A stretch of DNA of 64,000 nt from an uncultured Clostridia bacterium (lineage in GTDB: Bacteria > Bacillota > Clostridia > Christensenellales > Aristaeellaceae), in NCBI GenBank assembly GCA_934632155.1, contig CAKTXZ010000013.1:5575-69574 (forward strand), given 5' to 3'. Made by a program: the position numbers and the translations under genes. The notes below the pieces were generated by a model. That model did no database searches and was not told the origin of the DNA. It saw nothing but the letters and a program-made list of their open reading frames with translations. This document shows positions 40,861 to 49,065 of the stretch, piece after piece. Numbering within the stretch: the stretch's first letter is position 1; each line of letters opens with the position of its first letter.

Positions 40861-40878
40861 TTTGAAAAGAAAGCAATC

Positions 40879-41142
40879 TTACGCGTTTGCCTTGGCCAGC
40901 GCCTTAGCCAGACGAGCCTTTTTGCGGTTGGCGGTATTCTTATGCATAACGCCCTTCGCAACGGCCTTATCGATAGCGGAGGTGGTGGCGCTCAGTTGCG
41001 CGCCAGCGGGCTGCGCACCCTCCATCAGAGCAACCTGATACTTCTTAATGGCAGTTTTGACGCCCGTCTTCACCATACGATTCCGCAGATTTTTCTTTTC
41101 GCTTACCTTGACACGCTTCATGGCGGACTTGATGTTCGGCAA
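40879..41142 (-). CDS. rpsT: ribosomal protein S20 (TTG start)
   Basis: An 87-residue basic protein: PNIKSAMKRVKVSEKKNL at the N-terminus and NTANRKKARLAKAL near the C-terminus are diagnostic of S20, which binds 16S rRNA early in 30S assembly. The first codon is TTG at 41142, with AGGAGGT 8 bases before it; the next in-frame ATG (residue 8) would delete the conserved PNIKSA start. In Escherichia coli rpsT also starts with UUG, and that codon is part of its translational autoregulation. A promoter and a 17-bp palindrome lie in the leader. Monocistronic. Confidence 0.96.
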   Translation of the reverse strand: MPNIKSAMKRVKVSEKKNLRNRMVKTGVKTAIKKYQVALMEGAQPAGAQLSATTSAIDKAVAKGVMHKNTANRKKARLAKALAKANA

Positions 41143-41167
41143 CTTCCTTCACCTCCTCACGGAATTC

Positions 41168-41218
41168 ATGCTGATAATCAGCATTGCTAATTATACCATA
41201 CCGCCGCAAAAAGCGCAA
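41168..41218 (-). promoter_or_regulatory. rpsT promoter and palindromic leader
   Basis: Minus-strand TTGCGC (41213-41218), 17 bases, extended -10 TGGTATAAT (TATAAT at 41190-41195). The start is near 41183, placing the perfect 17-bp palindrome ATGCTGATAATCAGCAT (41168-41184) at the very 5' end of the mRNA. Confidence 0.8.
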
Positions 41219-41290
41219 GCCCTTTTCCGAATTTTCGTCAAAAAACTTTTGCATTTTCGCAGCGCACGGTCAAAACCCCGGCGCCATGCT

Positions 41291-43057
41291 TCAGCAAGCG
41301 CCTCTGCCGGCATACATGCTGTACAGGTGGCTGTAGATGCCGCCCTTTTTCAGCAGTTCCTCATGGGTGCCGGTTTCCTCCACGCCCTTTTCGGTAAGCA
41401 CCCAAATCACGTCCGCGTTGCGGATGGTGGTCAGGCGATGCGCGATGGTAAAGGTGGTACGCCCCTTGGCCAATTGCTCCAGCGATTTTTGCACCAGCAG
41501 CTCGCTTTCGTTGTCCAGCGCGCTGGTAGCCTCGTCCAGAATCAGGATCGGCGGGTTTTTGAGGAACACGCGCGCGATGGACAGGCGCTGCTTCTGGCCG
41601 CCGGAGAGCTTCACGCCGCGCTCGCCGATATAGGTATCGTAGCCGTCGGGCAGCTTGGAAATAAAGTCGTGCGCGCCGGCGCGTTTGGCGGCCAGCACAA
41701 TGTCCTTATCCGTAGCGCCGGGCTTGCCGTAGGCGATGTTTTCGCGCACCGTGCCGGAAAAGAGGTACACCTCCTGCTGCACCATGCCGATGGCGTTGCG
41801 CAGGGACTTGAGCGTGATGCCGTGAATATCCTGCCCATCGATGGTGATGCGCCCCTGCGTCACGTCGTAAAAGCGGGGAATCAGGTTGCACAGCGTGGTC
41901 TTTCCGCTGCCGCTGGGGCCGACCACGGCGACGTTCTGCCCGGGCGAGACATGCATGTTCAGATCGGAAAGCACCTCGTGCTCCGTATCGTCCGAATAAT
42001 GGAAGCCCACGTGTTCAAAGCAAACCTCGCCCTTGACCGTGCCGATATCCTTCGCGCCGGGCTGATCCTTGATCTCGATGGGCGCGTCCATAATTTCGTA
42101 GAAGCGCTCGATACCCGTCATGCCGTTTTGGAACTGCTCCGTAAATTCTACAATACGGCGGATGGAATTGAGCAGCGTGGAGATGTAGAGCAGATAGGCC
42201 ATATAATCGCCCACGTCAATGCGCCCATCCGCCAGAAACAGCGCGCCGACCACAACCACCACAATATACATCAGCCCGTCGAACAGGCGCGTAACCGTGC
42301 CGAAGCCCGCCATGTATCGATAGCTTTTCCGCTTCAGCTCGTAGAATTTCCGGTTACCCTCCTCGAATTTTTCCTGCTCAATATGCTCGTTGGCGAAGGA
42401 TTTCACCACGCGCACGCCCAGCAGGCTGTCCTCCACCTGCGCGTTGATTTCGCCCACCTGATGGCGGCGTTCCTTGAACGCCTGCCGCATTTTATTGCGG
42501 AAATAGCGCGTACCCAGCAGCATGAAGGGCAAAAGCACGAAGATCAACAGCGTCAATTCGATATTCATGCCGCACAGAATGATGAAGGAAACCGTGATTT
42601 TGATCACGGCAATGAGCATTTCCTCGGGGAAATGGTGCGAAAACTCGGTTACGTCGAACAGGTCGCTGGTAATGCGCGCCATGATCTGGCCGATCTTGGT
42701 GCTGTTGAAATAGGAGAAGGACAGCTGCTGCAGATGGTTGAACAGATCCGAGCGCATATCCGTCTCCAGACGCGTGCCCATAACGTGCCCCTGATACTGC
42801 ATGCAGTAGTTCGCCGCGGCGTCAATCAGCCGAAGCAGCAGATAAATCCCGCCCATTTTGAGCACCCACGACGGCTCGATCGTTATGCCGCCGCCCGAAA
42901 GCATGGCGCTGGCACGGTTGGTGATCTCCTTGACGATCAGCGGGAAAACGACCTCGCACAGCGTGGTCATGATCGCGCAGAAGAAATCGAAGATCATCGC
43001 CTTTTTGTATTTTCGGTAATACGGCATGAACCGCTTCAGCAATTGGAAGGACTTCAT
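41291..43057 (-). CDS. ABC exporter, fused permease-ATPase (MsbA/BmrA type)
   Basis: A 588-residue half-transporter: six membrane helices in residues about 18-310, then an ATPase with Walker A GPSGSGKTT (about 380), Q-loop MVQQEVYLFSGT, signature LSGGQKQR (about 482), Walker B ILILDEATSALD and the switch His in AHRL. It works as a homodimer or with another half. Substrate (lipid, peptide or drug) cannot be told. AAGGGGTGCTCGA precedes the ATG at 43057. It lies 40 bases after tsaD and may be in the same transcript. Confidence 0.92.
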   Translation of the reverse strand: MKSFQLLKRFMPYYRKYKKAMIFDFFCAIMTTLCEVVFPLIVKEITNRASAMLSGGGITIEPSWVLKMGGIYLLLRLIDAAANYCMQYQGHVMGTRLETDMRSDLFNHLQQLSFSYFNSTKIGQIMARITSDLFDVTEFSHHFPEEMLIAVIKITVSFIILCGMNIELTLLIFVLLPFMLLGTRYFRNKMRQAFKERRHQVGEINAQVEDSLLGVRVVKSFANEHIEQEKFEEGNRKFYELKRKSYRYMAGFGTVTRLFDGLMYIVVVVVGALFLADGRIDVGDYMAYLLYISTLLNSIRRIVEFTEQFQNGMTGIERFYEIMDAPIEIKDQPGAKDIGTVKGEVCFEHVGFHYSDDTEHEVLSDLNMHVSPGQNVAVVGPSGSGKTTLCNLIPRFYDVTQGRITIDGQDIHGITLKSLRNAIGMVQQEVYLFSGTVRENIAYGKPGATDKDIVLAAKRAGAHDFISKLPDGYDTYIGERGVKLSGGQKQRLSIARVFLKNPPILILDEATSALDNESELLVQKSLEQLAKGRTTFTIAHRLTTIRNADVIWVLTEKGVEETGTHEELLKKGGIYSHLYSMYAGRGAC

Positions 43058-43096
43058 TCGAGCACCCCTTTTATTTGTGCATATGGTCTACCATCA

Positions 43097-44152
43097 TTAC
43101 AGACGCAGCGAAGGCCGCGCATTGAGCGCCAAATCGGCCATCTCGCCCCTTTGCAGGCGATAATACGCCGCCGAGCCGATCATGGCGGCATTATCGCCGC
43201 ACAAATTCAGCGCGGGCATATACAGCGCAATGCCGCGCTTCCGGCAGGCCGCCGTCATTTCGCGCCGCAGCAGCCGGTTGGCTGATACGCCGCCCGCCAG
43301 CGCCATCTTGGTCAGGTGCAGATCGTCCGCGGCGAGCATCGCGCGATCCACCAGAAAGGAAACCACCGCCGCCCGGAAGGAGGCCGCCAAATCGGCGTCG
43401 CGCAGCGCTTCGCCCTTTTGCCGTGCGTTATGCACGGCGTTGATAAAAGCGGTTTTTAAGCCGGAAAAGGAATAATCATACCGCCCCTCGGTATGCGGGC
43501 GCGGAAGGCGAAGCGCCTTGGGGTCGCCCTCCTCGGCCAGCTTATCCAGCAGCGGCCCGCCGGGATAGGGAATGTTCAGCACGCGCGCCGCCTTGTCAAA
43601 GGCTTCGCCCGCCGCGTCGTCCTGCGTCTGCCCCAAAATGCGGTACACACCGTAATCATCCACAGAGAACAGGTGACTATGCCCGCCGCTGACCACCAGA
43701 CAGGCAAAGGGCGGCTCCAGCTCCGGGCTGGTGAGAAAATTCGCGCAGATATGCCCCTCGATATGGTTGACGGGCACAAGCGGCTTATGCGCGGCGAACG
43801 CCAGCCCCTTGGCGCAGGAAACGCCGATGAGCAGCGCGCCCACCAGCCCGGGGCCATAGGTGCAGGCAATCGCGTCCACGTCGCCCAGCGCCATGCCCGC
43901 CCGCCGCAGCGCCTCGTCAACCATCCTGTCAACCTTCTCCACATGCGCGCGGCTGGCAATCTCGGGAACCACGCCGCCGTAGAGCGCGTGCAGGTCAATC
44001 TGGGTATAAACAGCGTTGGAAAGAATCCTGCGCCCGTCCTCCACCACCGCCGCCGCCGTTTCGTCGCAGCTGGATTCAATCGCCAAAATACGGATATGCT
44101 CCTTTTCGCGCAGCGACGCGAGCGCGCGCCGGCTTTCCGATTGATAACTCAT
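43097..44152 (-). CDS. tsaD: tRNA N6-adenosine threonylcarbamoyltransferase
   Basis: A 351-residue ASKHA-fold enzyme that, with TsaB and TsaE, transfers threonylcarbamoyl from TC-AMP to A37 of ANN-decoding tRNAs. Metal ligands His130 and His134 are in NHIEGH; ESSCDET, SGGHSHL, DDAAGEAFDK and AGGVSANRLLR are canonical. The start ATG 44152 overlaps the upstream stop by four bases. tcdA, which acts on the product t6A, is elsewhere in the window; tsaB and tsaE are not seen. Confidence 0.96.
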   Translation of the reverse strand: MSYQSESRRALASLREKEHIRILAIESSCDETAAAVVEDGRRILSNAVYTQIDLHALYGGVVPEIASRAHVEKVDRMVDEALRRAGMALGDVDAIACTYGPGLVGALLIGVSCAKGLAFAAHKPLVPVNHIEGHICANFLTSPELEPPFACLVVSGGHSHLFSVDDYGVYRILGQTQDDAAGEAFDKAARVLNIPYPGGPLLDKLAEEGDPKALRLPRPHTEGRYDYSFSGLKTAFINAVHNARQKGEALRDADLAASFRAAVVSFLVDRAMLAADDLHLTKMALAGGVSANRLLRREMTAACRKRGIALYMPALNLCGDNAAMIGSAAYYRLQRGEMADLALNARPSLRL

Positions 44153-44859
44153 GCTTTTTGCTCCTTCGCCTCCGGCCTTCGGCCGATTTTCAGCCACGCG
44201 ACGATCAGGCACAGCATCATGCCCGCAATGGGCAGCAGGCTCTTGCCCATCGTCTGCGCATACCAGACAAAGAAGGGCTCCGGCATCAGTCCGGCCAGAA
44301 GATCGGTTTCTCTGTCCATCAGCCACAGGGAATTACGGAAGAGAACCTCATGCAGCCGCCAGAACATGCCCGAAAAATCAACGCATGCCCAGATCGTCAG
44401 CCCCGCCGCCGCCAGCAGCAGCAGCGCCGCCGCCGCCGAAAAGCCGCGCCAAAGCCCCAGCAGCAGTCCGGGAACGCCCCGCTTTTTTTCCAGCCAGTAC
44501 AGCGCCGCCAGCACGCACAGCGTAATCCCGCCGCCCGTCAGGCGAACGGCCTTGAGCAGCGCGACCATGCCGCGCACATCGGCCAGATGCGCCATTTCCT
44601 TTTCGTTGAAAATGTCGCCCCCGTTCGCCCAGACAATTTTGTCCGCCTTGCCGTCCAGATATTGCGCCAGCCCCTTTGCGATTTCCTCATACTGCACGGC
44701 GCTCACCTGAAAGGAGCGGGTATCCGAAAATTGCAAAAAGCCCTGCTTTATCAGGGCCGGATTGGTAACGCCGCTTACCACGACGGCGCACAGCAGCGTC
44801 AGCAGGCTGACCAGCCCCGTCAGCAGCAGGGGCAGCCGCCTTGTCCAAAAAGCTTTCAC
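44149..44859 (-). CDS. TIGR01906/DUF1461 family membrane protein (GTG start)
   Basis: A 236-residue protein with an N-terminal membrane helix, an extracellular loop containing FLDGKADKIVW-like text (YLDGKADKIVW) and DIFNEKEMAHLADV, then three more helices (about 108-124, 136-160, 205-225). The loop plus four-helix layout matches TIGR01906, a Gram-positive family without known function. The first codon is GTG at 44859, with GGAGGAAG 8 bases before it. It overlaps tsaD by four bases, so expression is coupled. Confidence 0.82.
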   Translation of the reverse strand: MKAFWTRRLPLLLTGLVSLLTLLCAVVVSGVTNPALIKQGFLQFSDTRSFQVSAVQYEEIAKGLAQYLDGKADKIVWANGGDIFNEKEMAHLADVRGMVALLKAVRLTGGGITLCVLAALYWLEKKRGVPGLLLGLWRGFSAAAALLLLAAAGLTIWACVDFSGMFWRLHEVLFRNSLWLMDRETDLLAGLMPEPFFVWYAQTMGKSLLPIAGMMLCLIVAWLKIGRRPEAKEQKA

Positions 44860-44992
44860 GTATGCTTCCTCCGCCGAAAAAGGCCGCCGGGCAGCGCCTG
44901 CCGCCCGCGCGTCCTTTCATGATTGGTCTGTTTTCCCCTTCAGCATGCGGCAGGGCGCGGGCAGACAGCGCCTTTTGCATGGAGCGTTCGTA

Positions 44993-46096
44993 TTACTGCA
45001 TCTTCAGGTATGCCGTGGTGAAGCCCTCCAAATTGCCGTCCATCACGTCGTCGATATTGCCCGATTCGTAGCCGGTGCGATGATCCTTCACCATCGTATA
45101 GGGCTGGAAGACATAGGAGCGAATCTGGCTGCCCCATTCGATCTTCTTCATTTCGCCCTTGATATCCGCCATCTGCTGCTCCTTCTCGCGCTCGCGCAGC
45201 TCCAGCAGCTTGGCCTTGAGCATTTTAATACACGTGGCGCGGTTCTGCACCTGATCGCGCTCGGTCTGGCAGGAAACGACGATGCCGGTGGGAAAATGCG
45301 TCATGCGCACGGCGGAGGAGGTCTTGTTCACGTTCTGGCCGCCCGCGCCGGAGGAATGGTACGTATCTACGCGCACATCCTTCATGTTGATCTCGATATC
45401 GTCGTCGTCCTCCTCCAGCATGGGCGCCACATCCAGGGAGGCGAAGGACGTATGCCGCCGCGCGTTGGCGTCAAAGGGGGAAATGCGCACAAGCCGGTGC
45501 ACGCCCTTTTCGCCGCGCAGATAGCCGTACGCATGGTCGCCCGAAACCTCAAAGGTGACGGACTTGATGCCGGCCTCGTCGCCGTCCAGCAAATCAAGCA
45601 GCTTGACGGTGAAGCCCATGCGCTCGCAATAGCGCGTATACATGCGGTAGAGCATGCTCGTCCAATCCTGCGCCTCGGTGCCGCCCGCGCCCGCATGCAG
45701 CGAAAGCACGGCGTCGCTGTCGTCATACTGGCCGCGCATCAGCGTCTCCAGCGCCAGCGCGTCGGTATCCTTGGTCAGCTTGTCAATCTCCGCGCCGGCC
45801 TCGACGATCATGCTTTCGTCGTTTTCCTCCTGCGCCAGCTCCATCATGGTTTCAATATCGTCGCAGGCGGAAACCAGCGCGTTGTAATGCTTGATCTTAC
45901 CCTCCAGCGTGGCGATACGGCGGTTAACGTGGGTGGAGCGTTCCAGATGATCCCAGAAGCCCTCGGCGTTCATTTCCTCGCGCAGCTCCTGCAGCTCGCG
46001 CTCCATATTGTCCATATGCAGGCCATCGCCCACCTCCGCCAGCTTCTGGCGCAGGTCGCTCAGCCGCGCGGTGTATTGCTGAATTTCTACGATCAT
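44993..46096 (-). CDS. prfB: peptide chain release factor 2, without programmed frameshift
   Basis: A 367-residue class I release factor that reads UGA and UAA. The codon-recognition SPF lies at 206-208 and the catalytic GGQ at 252-254 (SSGAGGQNVNKT). The N-terminal region, where most bacteria need a +1 shift at an in-frame UGA after about 25 codons, is continuous here, so RF2 autoregulation by frameshifting is absent. GAAGGAGAG precedes ATG 46096. The gene follows secA by 73 bases in the usual Gram-positive order. Confidence 0.96.
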   Translation of the reverse strand: MIVEIQQYTARLSDLRQKLAEVGDGLHMDNMERELQELREEMNAEGFWDHLERSTHVNRRIATLEGKIKHYNALVSACDDIETMMELAQEENDESMIVEAGAEIDKLTKDTDALALETLMRGQYDDSDAVLSLHAGAGGTEAQDWTSMLYRMYTRYCERMGFTVKLLDLLDGDEAGIKSVTFEVSGDHAYGYLRGEKGVHRLVRISPFDANARRHTSFASLDVAPMLEEDDDDIEINMKDVRVDTYHSSGAGGQNVNKTSSAVRMTHFPTGIVVSCQTERDQVQNRATCIKMLKAKLLELREREKEQQMADIKGEMKKIEWGSQIRSYVFQPYTMVKDHRTGYESGNIDDVMDGNLEGFTTAYLKMQ

Positions 46097-46169
46097 GTTT
46101 TCTCTCCTTCACTGTTCGGCAGAAAGCGCTTCTTTCCGGATATAGACGCGTTGACGGGAAGGAAACGCG

Positions 46170-48881
46170 TTAATCGCCGCCCGCGGTACGCCCGCAGCAG
46201 TTTTTATATTTCTTGCCGCTGCCGCAGGGACAGGGGCTGTTGCGCCCCACCTTTTCCCCCGCCTTGACGGGGCTGCGCGGCGCGTCCCGGCGCGCCGTGG
46301 GGCCGCCGTGCATTTCCGTCACGGGGCGCGCGGCGGCACGGCGCTCGGGCGCCTTTTCAATTTTGATCTGGTACAGGCGGCGCACCGTATCCTCGCGGAT
46401 CAGGCGCACCATCTCCTCGAACATATCGTAGGATTCCAGCTTGTATTCGTTCACCGGGTCGCGCTGCGCGTAGGCGCGCAGGCCGATGCCGTCGCGCAGC
46501 TGATCCATCGCGTCGATATGATCCATCCAGCGCATATCGACCGCGCGCAGCAAAATCGCGCGCTCCAGCTCGCGCATATCGATGCCCATTTCCGCAAAGT
46601 GCGCCTCACGCGCCTCATAAAAGCGCGCCGCCGTTTTTTTCAGGAATTCGGCGACCTCCTCCTTCTTAAAGGAAAGAATCGCGTCGCGGTTGGCCTCGAT
46701 CGTTCCGGCGGGGACGCACAGCCGCTCTACATATTCCCGCAGGCCGTTCAGGTCCCATTCCTTACTGGTTTCGCCCGTAAGGTGGCGGCTGCAGGCCTCG
46801 TCGATCAGGCTGGCCGCCATGCCGGCGATTACCTCGCGCATGCTTTCGCCGCGCAGCACCTGCAGACGCTGGCCATAGATAATGCCGCGCTGCTGGTTCA
46901 TCACGTCGTCATACTGCAAAACATGCTTGCGCACCTCGTAGTTGCGGCTTTCGACGCGCTTTTGCGCGTTCTCGATCTGCTTGGTGAGCATGCCCGCCTC
47001 CAGCGGCGTATCCTCGTCCATGCCCAGCCGCGCAATCAGCGGCTGAATGCGTTCGCCGCCGAAGAGGCGCATCAGGTCGTCCTCCAGCGCGATAAAGAAC
47101 TGCGAGGAGCCCGGATCGCCCTGACGGCCGGCGCGGCCGCGCAGCTGGTTGTCGATTCGGCGGGATTCATGGCGCTCCGTGCCGATGATGTGCAGGCCGC
47201 CCACCGCCACAACCTTGTCGTGCTCCACGTCCGTGGTCTTTTTGAATTCGGCCTTGAGCTCGCGGTAATGCCGCCGCGCCTCGAGCACCTCCTCGGGCAC
47301 GTTCTCGTTAAAGCCGGTGGCCGCCTCGATGATCTCCTCGGGAATTTCCTCTTGTCGCATGGCGCGCCGCGCAAGAAAATCCGGGTTGCCGCCCAGCAGA
47401 ATATCCGTGCCGCGGCCGGCCATGTTGGTGGCGATGGTGACCGCCCCGAAATGGCCCGCCTGCGCCACGATGGACGCCTCGCGCGCATGATGCTTGGCGT
47501 TGAGCACCTCGTGCTGCACGCCGCGCAGATCGAGCATATGGCTGATCAGCTCGCTCACCTCAACGGACACCGTGCCCACCAAAATGGGCTGCCCCGTCGC
47601 GTGGCGCTTGATAATTTCCTCCACCACGGCGTTGTATTTGCCCTTCTTGGTGCGGTAAATCACGTCGTTGAGATCCTGACGGATCATGGGCTTGTTGGTG
47701 GGCACCTGCACGACGTCCAAATTGTAAATGCCCTGAAACTCGCCCTCCTCCGTCTTGGCGGTGCCCGTCATGCCCGAGAGCTTTTTGTACATGCGGAAGT
47801 AATTCTGGAAGGTGATGGTCGCCAGCGTTTTGCTTTCGCGCGCCACCTTCACGTGCTCCTTCGCCTCGATGGCCTGATGCAGGCCGTCCGAATAGCGGCG
47901 GCCGACCATCAAACGGCCGGTGAATTCATCCACAATCACGACCTCGCCGTTCTGCACCACGTAATCCACGTCGCGCTTCATCAGGGCGTTGGCCTTGAGC
48001 GCCTGCAGCAGGTAATGGTTCAGGTCGTTATTTTCCGGGTCGGAAAGATTTTCCACGCCGAAGGCGCTCTCCGCCTTACGGGCGCCCTCCTCGGTGAAGA
48101 TGACCGTCTTGTCCTTTTCGTCGACGGTGAAGTCCTCCTCCGCCTTCAGACGCACGACAAAGCGATCCGCCTTTTCATACATATCGGTGGATTTTTCGCC
48201 CTGACCGGAAATAATCAGCGGCGTGCGCGCCTCGTCGATGAGGATGGAGTCCACCTCGTCCACAATGGCAAAGGCATGGCCGCGCTGCACCATATCCTTT
48301 TCATACAGCACCATATTATCGCGCAGGTAGTCGAAGCCCATTTCGTTATTCGTACCGTAGGTCACGTCCGCGGCGTAGGCGTCGCGCCGCTGCGCGCCGT
48401 CCAGATCGTGCACAATCACGCCCACGCGCATGCCCAGAAAGCTGAACAGCTTGCTCATCTGTTCGCCCTGGAAGGAGGCCAGATAATCGTTCACCGTAAC
48501 GATATGCACGCCCTCGCCCGTCAGCGCGTTCAGATATGCCGGCAGCGTGGCGGTCAGCGTCTTACCCTCGCCCGTTTTCATTTCGGCGATGCGCCCCTGA
48601 TGCAGCACCACGCCGCCGATCATCTGCACCCGGAACGGACGCATGCCCAGCGTGCGCCTGCTGGCCTCGCGCACCACGGCGAAGGCCTCGGGCAGGAGCT
48701 GATCCAGCGTTTCGCCCTTCTGATAGCGCGCCTTGAACTCGGCGGTTTTGGCACAGAGCTGCTCGTCGGTCAGCTTCTCGGTTTCAGGCTCCAGCGCGTC
48801 GATCTGGTCGGCAATTTTCAAAAGCGGCTTGAGCTGCGCGTCGTTGCCCAAGCCCAGCATTTTCTTCAAAAAATCAAGCAT
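46170..48881 (-). CDS. secA: preprotein translocase ATPase SecA
   Basis: A 903-residue motor that drives secretion through SecYEG. Walker A reads MKTGEGKT (about 101-108), DEVDSILIDEARTPL is at about 207, helicase motif VI NQLRGRAGRQGDPG is intact, and the C-terminal zinc finger CPCGSGKKYKNCC is present. The NDYLA motif (about 131) is followed by SFQGEQM in place of the common (K/A)RDAEWM. The ATG at 48881 follows GTGAGGAG. A promoter and a leader with an inverted repeat are upstream; prfB follows. Confidence 0.97.
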   Translation of the reverse strand: MLDFLKKMLGLGNDAQLKPLLKIADQIDALEPETEKLTDEQLCAKTAEFKARYQKGETLDQLLPEAFAVVREASRRTLGMRPFRVQMIGGVVLHQGRIAEMKTGEGKTLTATLPAYLNALTGEGVHIVTVNDYLASFQGEQMSKLFSFLGMRVGVIVHDLDGAQRRDAYAADVTYGTNNEMGFDYLRDNMVLYEKDMVQRGHAFAIVDEVDSILIDEARTPLIISGQGEKSTDMYEKADRFVVRLKAEEDFTVDEKDKTVIFTEEGARKAESAFGVENLSDPENNDLNHYLLQALKANALMKRDVDYVVQNGEVVIVDEFTGRLMVGRRYSDGLHQAIEAKEHVKVARESKTLATITFQNYFRMYKKLSGMTGTAKTEEGEFQGIYNLDVVQVPTNKPMIRQDLNDVIYRTKKGKYNAVVEEIIKRHATGQPILVGTVSVEVSELISHMLDLRGVQHEVLNAKHHAREASIVAQAGHFGAVTIATNMAGRGTDILLGGNPDFLARRAMRQEEIPEEIIEAATGFNENVPEEVLEARRHYRELKAEFKKTTDVEHDKVVAVGGLHIIGTERHESRRIDNQLRGRAGRQGDPGSSQFFIALEDDLMRLFGGERIQPLIARLGMDEDTPLEAGMLTKQIENAQKRVESRNYEVRKHVLQYDDVMNQQRGIIYGQRLQVLRGESMREVIAGMAASLIDEACSRHLTGETSKEWDLNGLREYVERLCVPAGTIEANRDAILSFKKEEVAEFLKKTAARFYEAREAHFAEMGIDMRELERAILLRAVDMRWMDHIDAMDQLRDGIGLRAYAQRDPVNEYKLESYDMFEEMVRLIREDTVRRLYQIKIEKAPERRAAARPVTEMHGGPTARRDAPRSPVKAGEKVGRNSPCPCGSGKKYKNCCGRTAGGD

Positions 48882-48906
48882 GCCTTTTCTCCTCACATTG
48901 CATTGC

Positions 48907-48972
48907 GTTTCTGCGCACGAATGGCACAGAAACCCAATTTTTATTATATCACGCAAAAGCCGCCGATAGCAA
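48907..48972 (-). promoter_or_regulatory. secA promoter and leader inverted repeat
   Basis: Minus-strand TTGCTA (48967-48972), 18 bases, TATAAT (48943-48948). The start is near 48936. GTTTCTG (48907-48913) and CAGAAAC (48927-48933) form an inverted repeat at the 5' end of the mRNA, able to form a hairpin or bind a regulator. Confidence 0.72.
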
Positions 48973-49012
48973 GATTTTTTTGCAGAAAGCGAAAACGCTG
49001 CGGAAGGAGCGC

Positions 49013-49059
49013 AAAAAGGCGCCGCCGGCGCTTTCGGGCGGAAAGCGCCGCGCACGGCG
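49013..49059 (-). terminator. rho-independent terminator of the second importer operon
   Basis: GGCGCTTTC (49027-49035) pairs with GAAAGCGCC (49041-49049), flanked by further GC pairing, and the minus strand continues into CCTTTTTG. Confidence 0.8.
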
Positions 49060-49065
49060 CGCGTC

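Larger units (their letters stand above)
39795..40878. other. 1.1-kb gene-free region carrying the palindromic repeat cluster
   Basis: Between the convergent 39213 gene and rpsT. It holds the repeat cluster (39983-40410), a hairpin GCTCCGCC/GGCGGAGC at 40677-40707 followed by TTTCC, and the rpsT terminator. All open frames here are Arg/Ser/Ala-rich, run through the repeats in several frames on both strands and lack ribosome sites, so I call no gene. Confidence 0.6.
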
